NCBI GenBank assembly: GCA_026397195.1
Contig: JAPLVI010000041.1
Span: 1-9,385 of the forward strand
Source: Candidatus Berkelbacteria bacterium
Lineage (GTDB): Bacteria; Patescibacteriota; UBA1384; JAHJRZ01
Direction: 5' to 3'
DNA: 9,385 nt
Shown: positions 1 to 6,247 of the stretch, piece after piece
Position numbering within the stretch: position 1 is the stretch's first letter
How the letters are laid out: each line of letters starts with the position of its first letter
Position numbers and translations under genes: made by a program
The notes under the pieces: generated by a model
Database searches by the model: none
The model's input: the letters and a program-made list of their open reading frames with translations, nothing else
What the model was told of the DNA's origin: nothing

Positions 1-31
1 TTACTCAGAAAATAAATTTTTTTTAAAAAAG

Positions 32-63
32 AAAACGGGGCAAAATTGCCTCGTTTTATTTTG
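32..63 (+). terminator. Intrinsic terminator of the gene upstream of the window
   Basis: A 10-bp stem (AAAACGGGGC at 32-41 with GCCTCGTTTT at 48-57, one G-T wobble) encloses a 6-nt loop and is followed by a T-rich tail. The wobble is tolerated in a + strand RNA, which fits termination of a gene ending left of base 1. Confidence 0.75.
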
Positions 64-93
64 AATTAGGAGTAAAATGCTTTAAAATAGAAT
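61..93 (+). promoter_or_regulatory. Weak candidate promoter for cysS
   Basis: TTGAAT (61-66) lies 16 bp before TAAAAT (83-88), and an overlapping TAGAAT sits at 88-93. Either -10 would start the mRNA within roughly 5 to 15 bases of the cysS ATG, leaving almost no leader. The region is very AT-rich and the -35 overlaps the terminator tail, so this is tentative. Confidence 0.3.
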
Positions 94-106
94 AAAGAAG
101 CATATT

Positions 107-1564
107 ATGATCAAATTTTATAATACTCTTACGCGGAAAGAAGAGGTCTTTAAGCCCATCACCGATAATTTAGTTCGAATTTATACCTGTGGGCCGACGG
201 TTTATGATTATGCTCATATTGGCAATTTGCGCTCTTATATTTTTGCTGATGTCCTGCGCCGAACTCTTGAACTTGCAGGTTTTAAAGTTAAACAAATAAT
301 TAATATCACGGATGTGGGGCATTTAACTTCAAATGAAGATGAAGGCGAAGATAAAATTCAGAAAAGGGCCGAGCGTGAACAAAAAACTCCGGAGCAGATT
401 GCCGCTTTTTATACCAAGGCATTTTTATCCGATTTAAAAAAATTAAATATTGAAAAACAGAAAATTTTGCCCAAGGCGTCAGAACATATTAAAGAAATGA
501 TTGCTATGATTGAAAAAATATTTGCCACGGGCTATGCCTATGAAACAAAAGACGGAATTTATTTTGATACTAAAAAATTCAAAGATTATGGTATGCTTTC
601 CAGACAGAAGATAGATTTAGAACGAAGATCTCGGGTTGATAAAATTAGTGGTAAAAAAAACCCGACCGATTTTGCCCTGTGGCTCAAAACGACGGGCAAA
701 CATAAATCTCATATTATGAAATGGGATTCGCCTTGGGGAGAAGGTTTCCCCGGATGGCATATTGAATGTTCAGCTATGAGCCAAAAATATCTAGGTGATG
801 AGTTTGATATTCATACCGGTGGGGTAGACCATATTCCGGTTCATCATGAAAATGAAATCGCCCAATCGTATGCCGCTAATGCAAAAATCCCAGCCAAATT
901 CTGGATGCATGGTGAATTTTTAATTGTTGACAAAAAAAGAATGGGCAAATCCGAAGGAAATCTTTTGACTTTAGCAGAATTGGAAAAGAAAGAATACGAA
1001 CCAGTGACTTTTCGTTTTCTTGTTTTACGTAATCATTATCGAAGTAAAATACAGTTTGATGATGAAAAAATGCGTGAGGCGAAAACAGCATTAAAGTTTT
1101 TATATTCCTCATTAAGCCGTCTTAAAAGGCCACAAGCTAAAACTATCGTCGCTGAGTCAACTGCGCTTGCGGAAAAAATAAATCAGGCAGAGCAGGAGAT
1201 TAAAAAATCATTTTTTGATGATCTTAATACTCCACGGGTGATTGATATTCTATTTGAAATGGCACACTATCTTAATAAATTAAAATCAGAGGATAAAATA
1301 GGAGAAGCAGAGATCAAGGATGCCTTAGAGCGAATTTATCTAATGGCAGATAAAGTTCTGGCGATAAATCTTACGGAGCTTGTTTCCTTGAAAAAAGAAA
1401 TACCTCTTGAAATTCTAAAACTTGCCGAAGAAAGACAAAAAGCAAAAGACTCGAAAGATTTCAAATTAGCTGATAAAATAAGAAAAGAGATTGAAGATAA
1501 AGGATTTAAGATTGAAGATACTCGAGGTGAATCTCCTTATCGAATAATTCCATCTAATAAATAA
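107..1564 (+). CDS. cysS: Cysteinyl-tRNA synthetase
   Basis: This is a class I aminoacyl-tRNA synthetase that charges tRNA-Cys with cysteine in the cytoplasm. The 485 residues are close to the usual length (E. coli about 460). The HIGH motif is HIGN (37-40), inside a typical [13 protein letters not shown] block. The expected zinc ligands are present by alignment to E. coli CysRS: Cys28, Cys221, His246 and Glu250. The KMSKS loop reads RMGKS (278-282) followed by EGN, a variant that keeps the second Lys and Ser. The C-terminal helical region (about 435-475) carries the family's usual RxxAKxxKDFxxAD-like stretch. The start is preceded only by a weak purine run (AAGAAG), with no clear Shine-Dalgarno. 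The subtilase gene begins 23 bp downstream, so the two are probably cotranscribed although functionally unrelated. Confidence 0.97.
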   Translation: MIKFYNTLTRKEEVFKPITDNLVRIYTCGPTVYDYAHIGNLRSYIFADVLRRTLELAGFKVKQIINITDVGHLTSNEDEGEDKIQKRAEREQKTPEQIAAFYTKAFLSDLKKLNIEKQKILPKASEHIKEMIAMIEKIFATGYAYETKDGIYFDTKKFKDYGMLSRQKIDLERRSRVDKISGKKNPTDFALWLKTTGKHKSHIMKWDSPWGEGFPGWHIECSAMSQKYLGDEFDIHTGGVDHIPVHHENEIAQSYAANAKIPAKFWMHGEFLIVDKKRMGKSEGNLLTLAELEKKEYEPVTFRFLVLRNHYRSKIQFDDEKMREAKTALKFLYSSLSRLKRPQAKTIVAESTALAEKINQAEQEIKKSFFDDLNTPRVIDILFEMAHYLNKLKSEDKIGEAEIKDALERIYLMADKVLAINLTELVSLKKEIPLEILKLAEERQKAKDSKDFKLADKIRKEIEDKGFKIEDTRGESPYRIIPSNK

Positions 1565-1587
1565 AAATTATTTATCAAGGGAGGAGT

Positions 1588-3819
1588 ATGAACAAATTTC
1601 ACAAAATTATGCTAGCTGATGGACGGGCAAAGGTAACTATTCCCACGCTTCTTTTAGTACTAACTGGTCTTATCTTGGCGTCTTATTTGGCTGTTGCCTC
1701 GGGAGATATCAATAAGGCAGAAGCTAACGCGCCTTTTGCTGATAATCGGATAATTGTTAAATTTAAAGAAGAGGCTTCACCACAACTAAAGAATGAAGCC
1801 CAAATCAAGGGACCCGACGTGGGTATTGCTTCGGTTAGCGATATTAACCGAAAAGAAGGAGCAAAGGAAGTGACTGAATTGACTGCAAAGAAGGCTCAAG
1901 CCAATCAGGAAGAAAAAAATGACAATCTTGACCGAATTTATAAGATTGAATTTGAGGGTAAAAAAGACATTAAAAAATTAGTCCAGGAATATTCGAAGGA
2001 CGCTAATATTGAATATGCTGAACCTGATTATCAAGTCAAACTTACGCTTGAACCCAATGATCCATATTACGGATCATCTGGGTCTTGGGGACAAGGGTAT
2101 CCCGATCTTTGGGGGATTAAAAAAATTCAATCAGCCAGTGCCTGGGACTTATCTACTGGTTCTCGCAATGTAGTCGTTGCAGTTATTGATACGGGTGTTG
2201 ATTATACTAATCCCGAACTTGTCCAAAATATATGGGTAAATTCTGATGAAATTGCGGGTAATGGCTTTGATGATGATCACAATGGTTATATTGATGACTA
2301 TTATGGTTATGATTTTTACAATTATGACGGTGACCCAATGGATGACCATGCTCACGGCACGCACTGTTCTGGAACAATCGGGGCGCTGGGCAATAATAAT
2401 ATTGGCGTGGTTGGCGTTAACTGGCAAGTTAAAATTATGGCGGCTAAATTTTTAAGCTCGGGAGGCTCGGGATATACATCTGATGCCGTTTCAGCTATCC
2501 ATTATGCAGTTGATAATGGCGCTAACGTGCTTTCTAACAGCTGGGGAGGTGGAGGATTTGACCAATCTTTGCAAGATGCCATCAACTATGCCTATGCTCA
2601 CAACGTTAGTTTTATCGCCGCCGCCGGTAATTCCAATGCCAATGCGACCAATTTTTACCCATGTAGTTATAATAATGTCGTTTGTATTGCAGCGACAGAT
2701 TATCAAGATCAAAAAGCATCATTTTCGAACTACGGCAACACCGTTGATTTATCCGCCCCCGGAGTTGATATTCTTTCTTTAAAATCTTCACACGCGACAT
2801 ATTCTTGTACCACGGTAGGTGGTAACTATTGTCGCATGAGTGGAACCTCAATGGCCACTCCCCACGTTGCAGGTCTAGCTGCTTTAGTTTTAGCTTACCG
2901 TCCAGGCAGTTCTCCTGATACGGTTTTTGACTATATGAGAAATGGGGCTGACGATCTTGGTTCTTCGGGAAAAGATATATATTTTGGTTATGGTCGTATT
3001 AATTCTTATCGAACACTTACCGGAGCGCCGCCTCCGCCTTCACCTTCACCTTCTTCTTCGACTAGTCCAAGTTCTTCCCCGTCAGCCTGTGGCCATGTAG
3101 ATGGAACAATAGTTAAAACAGATAATAAGACCGCAATTTATTTAATTGAGAGTTGCAAAAAAAGACATATCCCTTCACCTGAAGTTTTTTCTTCTTGGTT
3201 TAATTGGGGAGATGTTGTTATAATTTCGTCCGGGGAAATGAATTCATATACCACCGGCAGTGATCTTACATTTCAATCAGGGAGTTTAATCCGCGCGAGC
3301 GATCAACCAGAGGTATATGTTATTGTTGGTGCCATTCGCCGACATATTGCCAGTCCTAGCGTTTTTGAAGGATTAGGCTATAAATGGTCAAATATTGTTA
3401 TCACTAATTCAGCAGAAATTCTTAAATATTCATCAGCAGAAAATCTAACAAAAATCGGCAGTCATCCGGATGGTTCGGTAATCAAATCGATTAGTGCATC
3501 TGAAGTTTATTTAATTGATGGAGGTAAAAAACGTCATTTGTCTAATCCGGAAGTATTCACCTCGCGTTATAGATGGGAAGAGATACTTATGGTTACGCCA
3601 AGCGAAGTGGCAGGCTATCCAATCGGCGACAGGGTTGGATTTCGTTCCGGCTCTTTAGTACGCGCGAGCAACCAATCTACTGTTTATGTTATTACCGATA
3701 CAACAAAAAGACACATCTTGAGCCCAGAGACTTTTCAGTCAAAAGGCTATAGATGGGATAGGATAATTTTAACTAGCACGCAAGAATTAAATAATTACAC
3801 CAACGGGCCGGATATCTAA
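1588..3819 (+). CDS. Secreted subtilisin-like serine protease (S8) with four C-terminal repeats
   Basis: This 743-residue protein is an exported endopeptidase. A basic N-terminus and hydrophobic segment (about 17-38) form a signal peptide or anchor. An I9-type propeptide follows (about 53-150). The S8 catalytic domain spans about 155-478. Its triad is Asp201 (VIDTG), His256 (HGTH) and Ser421 (SGTSMATPH), with oxyanion Asn348 (AAGNS). An acidic loop at 225-237 (NGFDDDHNGYIDD) is the metal-binding-like insertion common in this subtilase subgroup. A Pro/Ser linker (480-499) leads to four repeats of about 55-60 residues, each with an RH-x-x-x-P-x-x-F core. Five cysteines in the catalytic domain suggest disulfides outside the cell. 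A strong Shine-Dalgarno (AAGGGAGGAG, 1577-1586) fixes the start. All catalytic residues are intact, so it should be active after propeptide removal. The natural substrate is unknown; the repeats may bind cell wall or surface (inference). Confidence 0.93.
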   Translation: MNKFHKIMLADGRAKVTIPTLLLVLTGLILASYLAVASGDINKAEANAPFADNRIIVKFKEEASPQLKNEAQIKGPDVGIASVSDINRKEGAKEVTELTAKKAQANQEEKNDNLDRIYKIEFEGKKDIKKLVQEYSKDANIEYAEPDYQVKLTLEPNDPYYGSSGSWGQGYPDLWGIKKIQSASAWDLSTGSRNVVVAVIDTGVDYTNPELVQNIWVNSDEIAGNGFDDDHNGYIDDYYGYDFYNYDGDPMDDHAHGTHCSGTIGALGNNNIGVVGVNWQVKIMAAKFLSSGGSGYTSDAVSAIHYAVDNGANVLSNSWGGGGFDQSLQDAINYAYAHNVSFIAAAGNSNANATNFYPCSYNNVVCIAATDYQDQKASFSNYGNTVDLSAPGVDILSLKSSHATYSCTTVGGNYCRMSGTSMATPHVAGLAALVLAYRPGSSPDTVFDYMRNGADDLGSSGKDIYFGYGRINSYRTLTGAPPPPSPSPSSSTSPSSSPSACGHVDGTIVKTDNKTAIYLIESCKKRHIPSPEVFSSWFNWGDVVIISSGEMNSYTTGSDLTFQSGSLIRASDQPEVYVIVGAIRRHIASPSVFEGLGYKWSNIVITNSAEILKYSSAENLTKIGSHPDGSVIKSISASEVYLIDGGKKRHLSNPEVFTSRYRWEEILMVTPSEVAGYPIGDRVGFRSGSLVRASNQSTVYVITDTTKRHILSPETFQSKGYRWDRIILTSTQELNNYTNGPDI
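3094..3810 (+). repeat. Four-copy protein repeat encoded at the 3' end of the subtilase gene
   Basis: Four diverged repeats cover residues of about 503-557, 562-620, 626-681 and 685-741. Each begins with DG/SG followed by T/S-hydrophobic-hydrophobic-K/R. A V/I-Y-x-I strand, the core K/R-RH-hydrophobic-x-x-P-x-x-F, an aromatic-K/R-W stretch and a final E-x-x-x-Y come next. The Arg-His pairs fall at 526/527, 585/586, 649/650 and 708/709, so spacing is 59, 64 and 59 residues. The copies are divergent in DNA, so they are old duplications. I do not assign a named domain. Confidence 0.8.
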
Positions 3820-3861
3820 TATAATTTTGGATATTAGCCTGAATACCCCGAAGCTTGCTTC
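3816..3861 (+). other. Two small stem-loops after the subtilase stop
   Basis: CTAATAT (3816-3822) pairs with ATATTAG (3831-3837) across the subtilase stop codon. GAAG/CTTC (3850-3853 and 3858-3861) closes a CTTG tetraloop just after a CCCC run. Neither has a T-tail, so neither is a convincing intrinsic terminator. They may act as 3' mRNA structure. Confidence 0.35.
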
Positions 3862-3880
3862 AAAGATGAAGGCAAGTAAA

Positions 3881-3958
3881 TGCAGCGGCCCGTCTCGGCA
3901 GACCCCGAGCCGAGGTCCGTCCAAGACCATGGCCGAGACAGGTCTGACGGAAGCTGCA
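3881..3958 (+). ncRNA. Candidate structured RNA in a GC-rich intergenic island
   Basis: By hand count 54 of 80 bases (3881-3960) are G or C, in an otherwise AT-rich window. Nested complementary pairs run inward: TGCAGC (3881-3886) with GCTGCA (3953-3958), CCGT (3890-3893) with ACGG (3947-3950), CAGACC (3899-3904) with GGTCTG (3941-3946), and GGTC (3914-3917) with GACC (3925-3928). A competing 8-bp stem, GTCTCGGC (3892-3899) with GCCGAGAC (3932-3939), is mutually exclusive with part of this fold. No promoter or T-tail was found and no known RNA family is recognised. It could instead be a degenerate repeat element. Confidence 0.35.
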
Positions 3959-3968
3959 ACTTAGAAAC

Positions 3969-4003
3969 GATCTCCGCCCTGATACTCCGCCGCGGGCGGG
4001 GTC
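3969..4003 (+). other. GC-rich hairpin with two alternative pairings upstream of the ferredoxin gene
   Basis: CTCCGCC occurs twice (3972-3978 and 3985-3991), and both copies can pair with GGCGGGG (3995-4001). The proximal version is an 8-bp stem, 3984-3991 with 3995-4002, with a GCG loop and one T-G wobble that favours + strand RNA. It ends 22 bp before the ferredoxin ATG and has no T-tail, so it could affect translation or mRNA stability. Confidence 0.4.
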
Positions 4004-4024
4004 GGGTTCATTAAAAAATACTTT

Positions 4025-4225
4025 ATGGCGAAATATAAGATTATTCAAGACCACGATGCCTGTATCGGTTGTGGCACCTGTGTTTCTCTTTGTTCCAAAA
4101 ATTGGGAAATGGGAGAAGATGGCAAGGCCCATCCCAAGGAAACAGAAATTTCAGATATTGGATGCAATCAAGAGGCACAAGAAAATTGCCCAGTGCAGTG
4201 CATTAAAGTTGAAGAAACAAAATAA
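4025..4225 (+). CDS. Small monocluster ferredoxin
   Basis: This 66-residue soluble electron carrier resembles the single-[4Fe-4S] ferredoxins typified by Pyrococcus. The cysteines are C13-x2-C16-x2-C19-x3-C23, then C47, C55-P56 and C59. By analogy with that family, C13, C16, C19 and C55 would hold the cluster and C23-C47 would form the disulfide. C16 replaces the Asp seen in Pyrococcus, which favours a stable [4Fe-4S] cluster. C59 is an extra cysteine. The Trp-Glu-Met after the first motif is also typical. No Shine-Dalgarno precedes the ATG. No redox enzyme lies beside it, so its partner cannot be inferred. It sits alone between two palindrome-rich spacers and has its own terminator. Confidence 0.92.
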   Translation: MAKYKIIQDHDACIGCGTCVSLCSKNWEMGEDGKAHPKETEISDIGCNQEAQENCPVQCIKVEETK

Positions 4226-4247
4226 AATAAATAATTCAAAATTAAAC

Positions 4248-4269
4248 TGGCCAATTAATGGCCATTTTT
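4248..4269 (+). terminator. Intrinsic terminator of the ferredoxin gene
   Basis: TGGCCA (4248-4253) pairs with TGGCCA (4259-4264) around an ATTAA loop, followed by five T. It begins 22 bp after the ferredoxin stop. Confidence 0.75.
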
Positions 4270-4270
4270 G

Positions 4271-4515
4271 AGTGAAACTTATGCTAAGTTTCACTTTAGG
4301 AACCCTCGGTTCCTAACGCCCCGCCTTTGGCGGGGCTGTTCTCCTCCACGGGAAAACTCCCGTCCTATCTCCTGTCTCGCTTCGCTCGACAACGTCGATT
4401 TCCTCATTTCGCTCGGAATCGGATGAAACGTAAAGCAGTTTACGTTTCATGTCCCGACCCCTTTCCTACAATTCGCATTCATCCACGGACGTAGTCCATG
4501 GCTTTCTGCGAATTG
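4271..4515. repeat. Packed array of about eight inverted repeats, non-coding
   Basis: This stretch is almost entirely consecutive hairpins with short loops and no open reading frame. The arms are: 4271-4281/4285-4295 (11 bp perfect), 4296-4304/4308-4316 (9 bp perfect), 4318-4325/4329-4336 (8 bp, all G/C), 4348-4353/4358-4363 (6 bp) and 4374-4390 (GTC/GAC ends with mismatched interior). Then come CGATT/AATCG near 4396-4421 (imperfect), 4423-4434/4439-4450 (12 bp perfect) and 4469-4477/4507-4515 (9 bp). The last encloses 4483-4490/4494-4501, which has one mismatch. The arms differ in sequence, so this is not a tandem repeat. No T-tails follow. It may be a structured RNA, a recombination hot spot or an accumulation of palindromic elements. 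Confidence 0.7.
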
Positions 4516-4542
4516 AGTTCAATGGTATTTAAAAAATATTTT

Positions 4543-4570
4543 TTGACAATTAAAAATTAATTAGTTAAAT
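4543..4570 (+). promoter_or_regulatory. Promoter for the membrane-protein gene
   Basis: A perfect TTGACA (4543-4548) is followed after 16 bp by TTAAAT (4565-4570). The predicted start of transcription, about seven bases later, falls at or next to the ATG at 4579. The mRNA would be leaderless. Confidence 0.5.
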
Positions 4571-4578
4571 TTGAATTG

Positions 4579-5076
4579 ATGGATGAAATAGATAAAGACG
4601 ATTTCCAAAAATTATTGCCCATCAAAGGAAGCGAGAGAATCCAAATTAATAACATTCTAACTGCTGTTTGTATTGGTGCCCTCTCACTTTTTTTGTTCTT
4701 TGAGGATAAAATAAGTCCTTGGTCAGTGGGGCAACTGGCAATGGCGGTGCCTCTGCTTGTAACTTCATCTCTTGCTTATTCCAAAGTATGCTACCGGATT
4801 GGAGAGCATAGAATTTGGGATCCTTTGGGCTGGTTTACTCATTCTATCGGCTATATAATGATTATTAATGCGATGACCCTCCTGATTTATAGAAGTAATT
4901 ATCATTCGGTTGCCTGGTTATTTACTGCTGTCGTTATTTTTCTTTTTCTTGTTTATTCAGCTATGGATGTTATTGCCAAGAAAAAACGCCTCTTTGAAAA
5001 AATAGTAAAACTTTTATTTTATTTATTTCTATTATTTGTTGGTTCAATGCTGCCCATAATTTTAAATCTTATTTAA
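4579..5076 (+). CDS. Multi-pass membrane protein of unknown function
   Basis: I do not recognise this 165-residue protein. A charged cytoplasmic-looking N-terminus (1-22, rich in Asp, Glu and Lys) precedes four or five hydrophobic segments near 24-42, 48-68 (weaker), 84-104, 110-131 and 143-164. A basic KKKR loop (134-137) before the last segment suggests a cytoplasmic loop. A short His/Trp-containing stretch (77-88: EHRIWDPLGWFT) between segments 2 and 3 is the most distinctive part. The ATG at 4579 is preferred over an in-frame TTG one codon upstream. No Shine-Dalgarno is present, consistent with a leaderless mRNA from the promoter at 4543-4570. A strong terminator follows 30 bp after the stop, so the gene is transcribed alone. 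Confidence 0.8.
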   Translation: MDEIDKDDFQKLLPIKGSERIQINNILTAVCIGALSLFLFFEDKISPWSVGQLAMAVPLLVTSSLAYSKVCYRIGEHRIWDPLGWFTHSIGYIMIINAMTLLIYRSNYHSVAWLFTAVVIFLFLVYSAMDVIAKKKRLFEKIVKLLFYLFLLFVGSMLPIILNLI

Positions 5077-5105
5077 AATATTTATAGATTACAAATAAAT
5101 ATTCA

Positions 5106-5136
5106 TGCCGTTATTCAGTTAATAACGGCATTTTTT
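5106..5136 (+). terminator. Strong intrinsic terminator
   Basis: A perfect 10-bp stem (TGCCGTTATT 5106-5115 with AATAACGGCA 5121-5130) with a 5-nt loop is followed by six T. It closes the membrane-protein transcript. The next promoter's -35 starts two bases later. Confidence 0.92.
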
Positions 5137-5137
5137 G

Positions 5138-5166
5138 TTGACAAATCAGCTCAAATAGTATATAAT
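5138..5166 (+). promoter_or_regulatory. Full-consensus sigma-70 promoter of the AbrB-like gene
   Basis: TTGACA (5138-5143), exactly 17 bp, then TATAAT (5161-5166). Both hexamers match consensus perfectly. Transcription should begin near 5173, about 30 bases before the ATG at 5203. Such a strong promoter for a small regulator gene suggests that repression controls it. Confidence 0.88.
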
Positions 5167-5191
5167 TAGTATATAACAAGTATATACTATT
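5154..5191. promoter_or_regulatory. Putative operator: three phased AGTATATA repeats within an 11-bp inverted repeat
   Basis: AGTATATA occurs at 5157-5164, 5168-5175 and 5179-5186, with an exact 11-bp period that puts all three on one face of the helix. AATAGTATATA (5154-5164) is also the perfect inverse of TATATACTATT (5181-5191). The element covers the -10 box and the transcription start of the AbrB-like gene. A protein bound there would block RNA polymerase. Autorepression by the encoded protein is the simplest inference. Confidence 0.65.
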
Positions 5192-5202
5192 CATATTCCA
5201 TT

Positions 5203-5373
5203 ATGAAAAAGTTTAGGTTTATTAAGAAAATTTTAAGGCTTGGCCGCTATAGCGGGGCGATTGTGCTGCCAAAAATGCTTCTTCGCGCTTTAGGTTGGAG
5301 AGAAAAACAAAGAATTGAAGTTATTCCTGATTTTAAAAAGGGAAGAATTATAATTCAGGATTTTAAGAAGTAA
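5203..5373 (+). CDS. AbrB/SpoVT-family DNA-binding protein (56 residues)
   Basis: This short gene encodes a single swapped-hairpin AbrB domain. The diagnostic run is residues 13-33: LGRYSGAIVLPK, then MLLRALGW. This matches the family pattern of G-x-S-x-x-I-x-L-P followed by a helix ending in LGW. A basic N-terminus (MKKFRFIKKILR) and a C-terminal strand (RIIIQDF, 48-54) complete the fold. Proteins of this family dimerise and bind AT-rich palindromes, as transition-state regulators or as antitoxins. No toxin gene is adjacent: the next gene is a secreted CAP protein. A stand-alone regulator is therefore more likely than a toxin-antitoxin pair. There is no Shine-Dalgarno. Its promoter carries phased AT-rich repeats suited to autoregulation, and an inverted repeat lies over the next gene's promoter. 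Confidence 0.82.
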   Translation: MKKFRFIKKILRLGRYSGAIVLPKMLLRALGWREKQRIEVIPDFKKGRIIIQDFKK

Positions 5374-5379
5374 AATACC

Positions 5380-5408
5380 TAGACACATACCATAAAATAT
5401 GGTATAAT
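5380..5408 (+). promoter_or_regulatory. Promoter of the CAP gene, overlapped by an inverted repeat
   Basis: TAGACA (5380-5385), 17 bp, then a perfect TATAAT (5403-5408). Inside it, ATACCATA (5387-5394) and TATGGTAT (5398-5405) form a perfect 8-bp inverted repeat with an AAA centre that runs into the -10 box. Transcription would start near 5415, 12 bases before the ATG. Position and symmetry suggest an operator. Confidence 0.7.
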
Positions 5409-5426
5409 ATAACTAGTAAAAATAAA

Positions 5427-6191
5427 ATGTTAAAAACAAAAATCAAAAAAGGAATTTTATTTGGGGTTATCGGATTGCTTTTAATCTTCTCTTTTCCTTT
5501 AAATACATATGCCTCTGATATTACGAGAGATGGAGTGGTTAATCTTATTAATACAGAAAGAGAAGTCCGAGGAATAAATACTTTGACCTTCAATTCGCGC
5601 TTGCAAACTGCTGCCCAATGGAAGGCGGATGATATGATCCAGAAAGATTACTGGGAGCATTTTCATAATGGCAAATCTCCTTGGGACTGGATAAAAGAAG
5701 CAGGCTATGATTATATTGATGCCGGAGAGAATCTGGCGATTGATTTTACAGAACTTGAGCCAATGCACCAGGCTTGGATGAATTCTCCCACTCACCGAGA
5801 TAATATTGTGAATTATAAATATAAAGAGGTAGGAGTTGGTATTGCCAAAGGCGATTTTGAAGGACATCAAACAATTATTGTTGTTCAGATGTTCGGCAAC
5901 CCTGTCCCTTCTCAAGTTGCTCAAAAAGAAGAAAGAAACAAAGCTTCTGCAAGTTTTACACCAATACCGACCGAAAAGCAATTCACAGCCCAAGCAGATG
6001 AGAATTTATCTAAAAAAGAGACTGCCAAAGCAGAGAATAAACCCCAGGGAAGCTATATTCAAAGAAGTCTTAGTTTCATTAAAAATTCCTTGGCATATAT
6101 TTTTAATGGCTACAAGACAAATGTCCAAAAAGGTTACGCTCAATTTCGCTCAATCATATTACGAAATTATTCCGCGTCCGCGAATAATTAA
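5427..6191 (+). CDS. Secreted CAP-domain (SCP/PR-1, YkwD-like) protein
   Basis: This 254-residue exported protein has a signal peptide (hydrophobic 9-24, likely cleavage after TYA at 29). A CAP domain spans about 33-158. Family hallmarks are INTEREVRG (41-49), His78 in the YWEH stretch, GENLA (100-104) with Glu101, SPTHRDNI (120-127) with His123, and the closing VVQMFG (152-157). The His/Glu/His cavity residues are therefore all present. A low-complexity Lys/Glu/Ala linker (about 165-207) leads to a C-terminal segment (210-245) with amphipathic character that may contact the envelope. Bacterial CAP proteins are common, but their biochemical role is mostly unresolved. The ATG lacks a Shine-Dalgarno. 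The gene has its own promoter with an overlapping inverted repeat and lies 53 bp after the AbrB-like gene, so that protein may regulate it. Confidence 0.9.
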   Translation: MLKTKIKKGILFGVIGLLLIFSFPLNTYASDITRDGVVNLINTEREVRGINTLTFNSRLQTAAQWKADDMIQKDYWEHFHNGKSPWDWIKEAGYDYIDAGENLAIDFTELEPMHQAWMNSPTHRDNIVNYKYKEVGVGIAKGDFEGHQTIIVVQMFGNPVPSQVAQKEERNKASASFTPIPTEKQFTAQADENLSKKETAKAENKPQGSYIQRSLSFIKNSLAYIFNGYKTNVQKGYAQFRSIILRNYSASANN

Positions 6192-6212
6192 TCTCTTATC
6201 TTATAATCAGGC

Positions 6213-6241
6213 TTGACATAATTTTTTAGTCTCTATAAAAT
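6213..6241 (+). promoter_or_regulatory. Strong promoter of the 6248-6413 RNA
   Basis: A perfect TTGACA (6213-6218) is followed after 17 bp by TAAAAT (6236-6241), five of six matches. TATAAA at 6234-6239 is an alternative -10 with shorter spacing. The predicted start is near 6248. Confidence 0.7.
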
Positions 6242-6247
6242 GATACT

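Noticed and set aside
77..85. AGGAG followed by ATG CTT TAA, a two-codon leader ORF before cysS
   Set aside because: Too short to distinguish from chance; it would lie upstream of the likely transcription start.
2149..2851. Several open frames overlapping the subtilase catalytic domain on both strands
   Set aside because: They are compositional shadows of Gly/Asp/Asn-rich codons. The protease motifs are in the main frame.
3860..4132. Open frame on the - strand across the GC-rich island and ferredoxin start
   Set aside because: It overlaps the well-supported ferredoxin, and its length follows from GC-rich palindromic DNA that removes stop codons.
4271..4515. Integron attC site or CRISPR array in the hairpin block
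   Set aside because: No RYYYAAC/GTTRRRY box pair frames the hairpins, and arms and spacings are all different, so there is no repeat-spacer pattern.
4576..4578. TTG start one codon before the membrane-protein ATG
   Set aside because: The adjacent ATG is the more probable start and fits the predicted leaderless transcript.
5499..5993. Open frame on the - strand opposite the CAP gene (164 codons)
   Set aside because: The + strand encodes a full CAP domain with signal peptide. The antisense frame has no recognisable features.
5203..6191. AbrB-like and CAP genes as a toxin-antitoxin pair
   Set aside because: The second protein carries a signal peptide and a CAP domain, which is not a toxin fold, and it has its own promoter.
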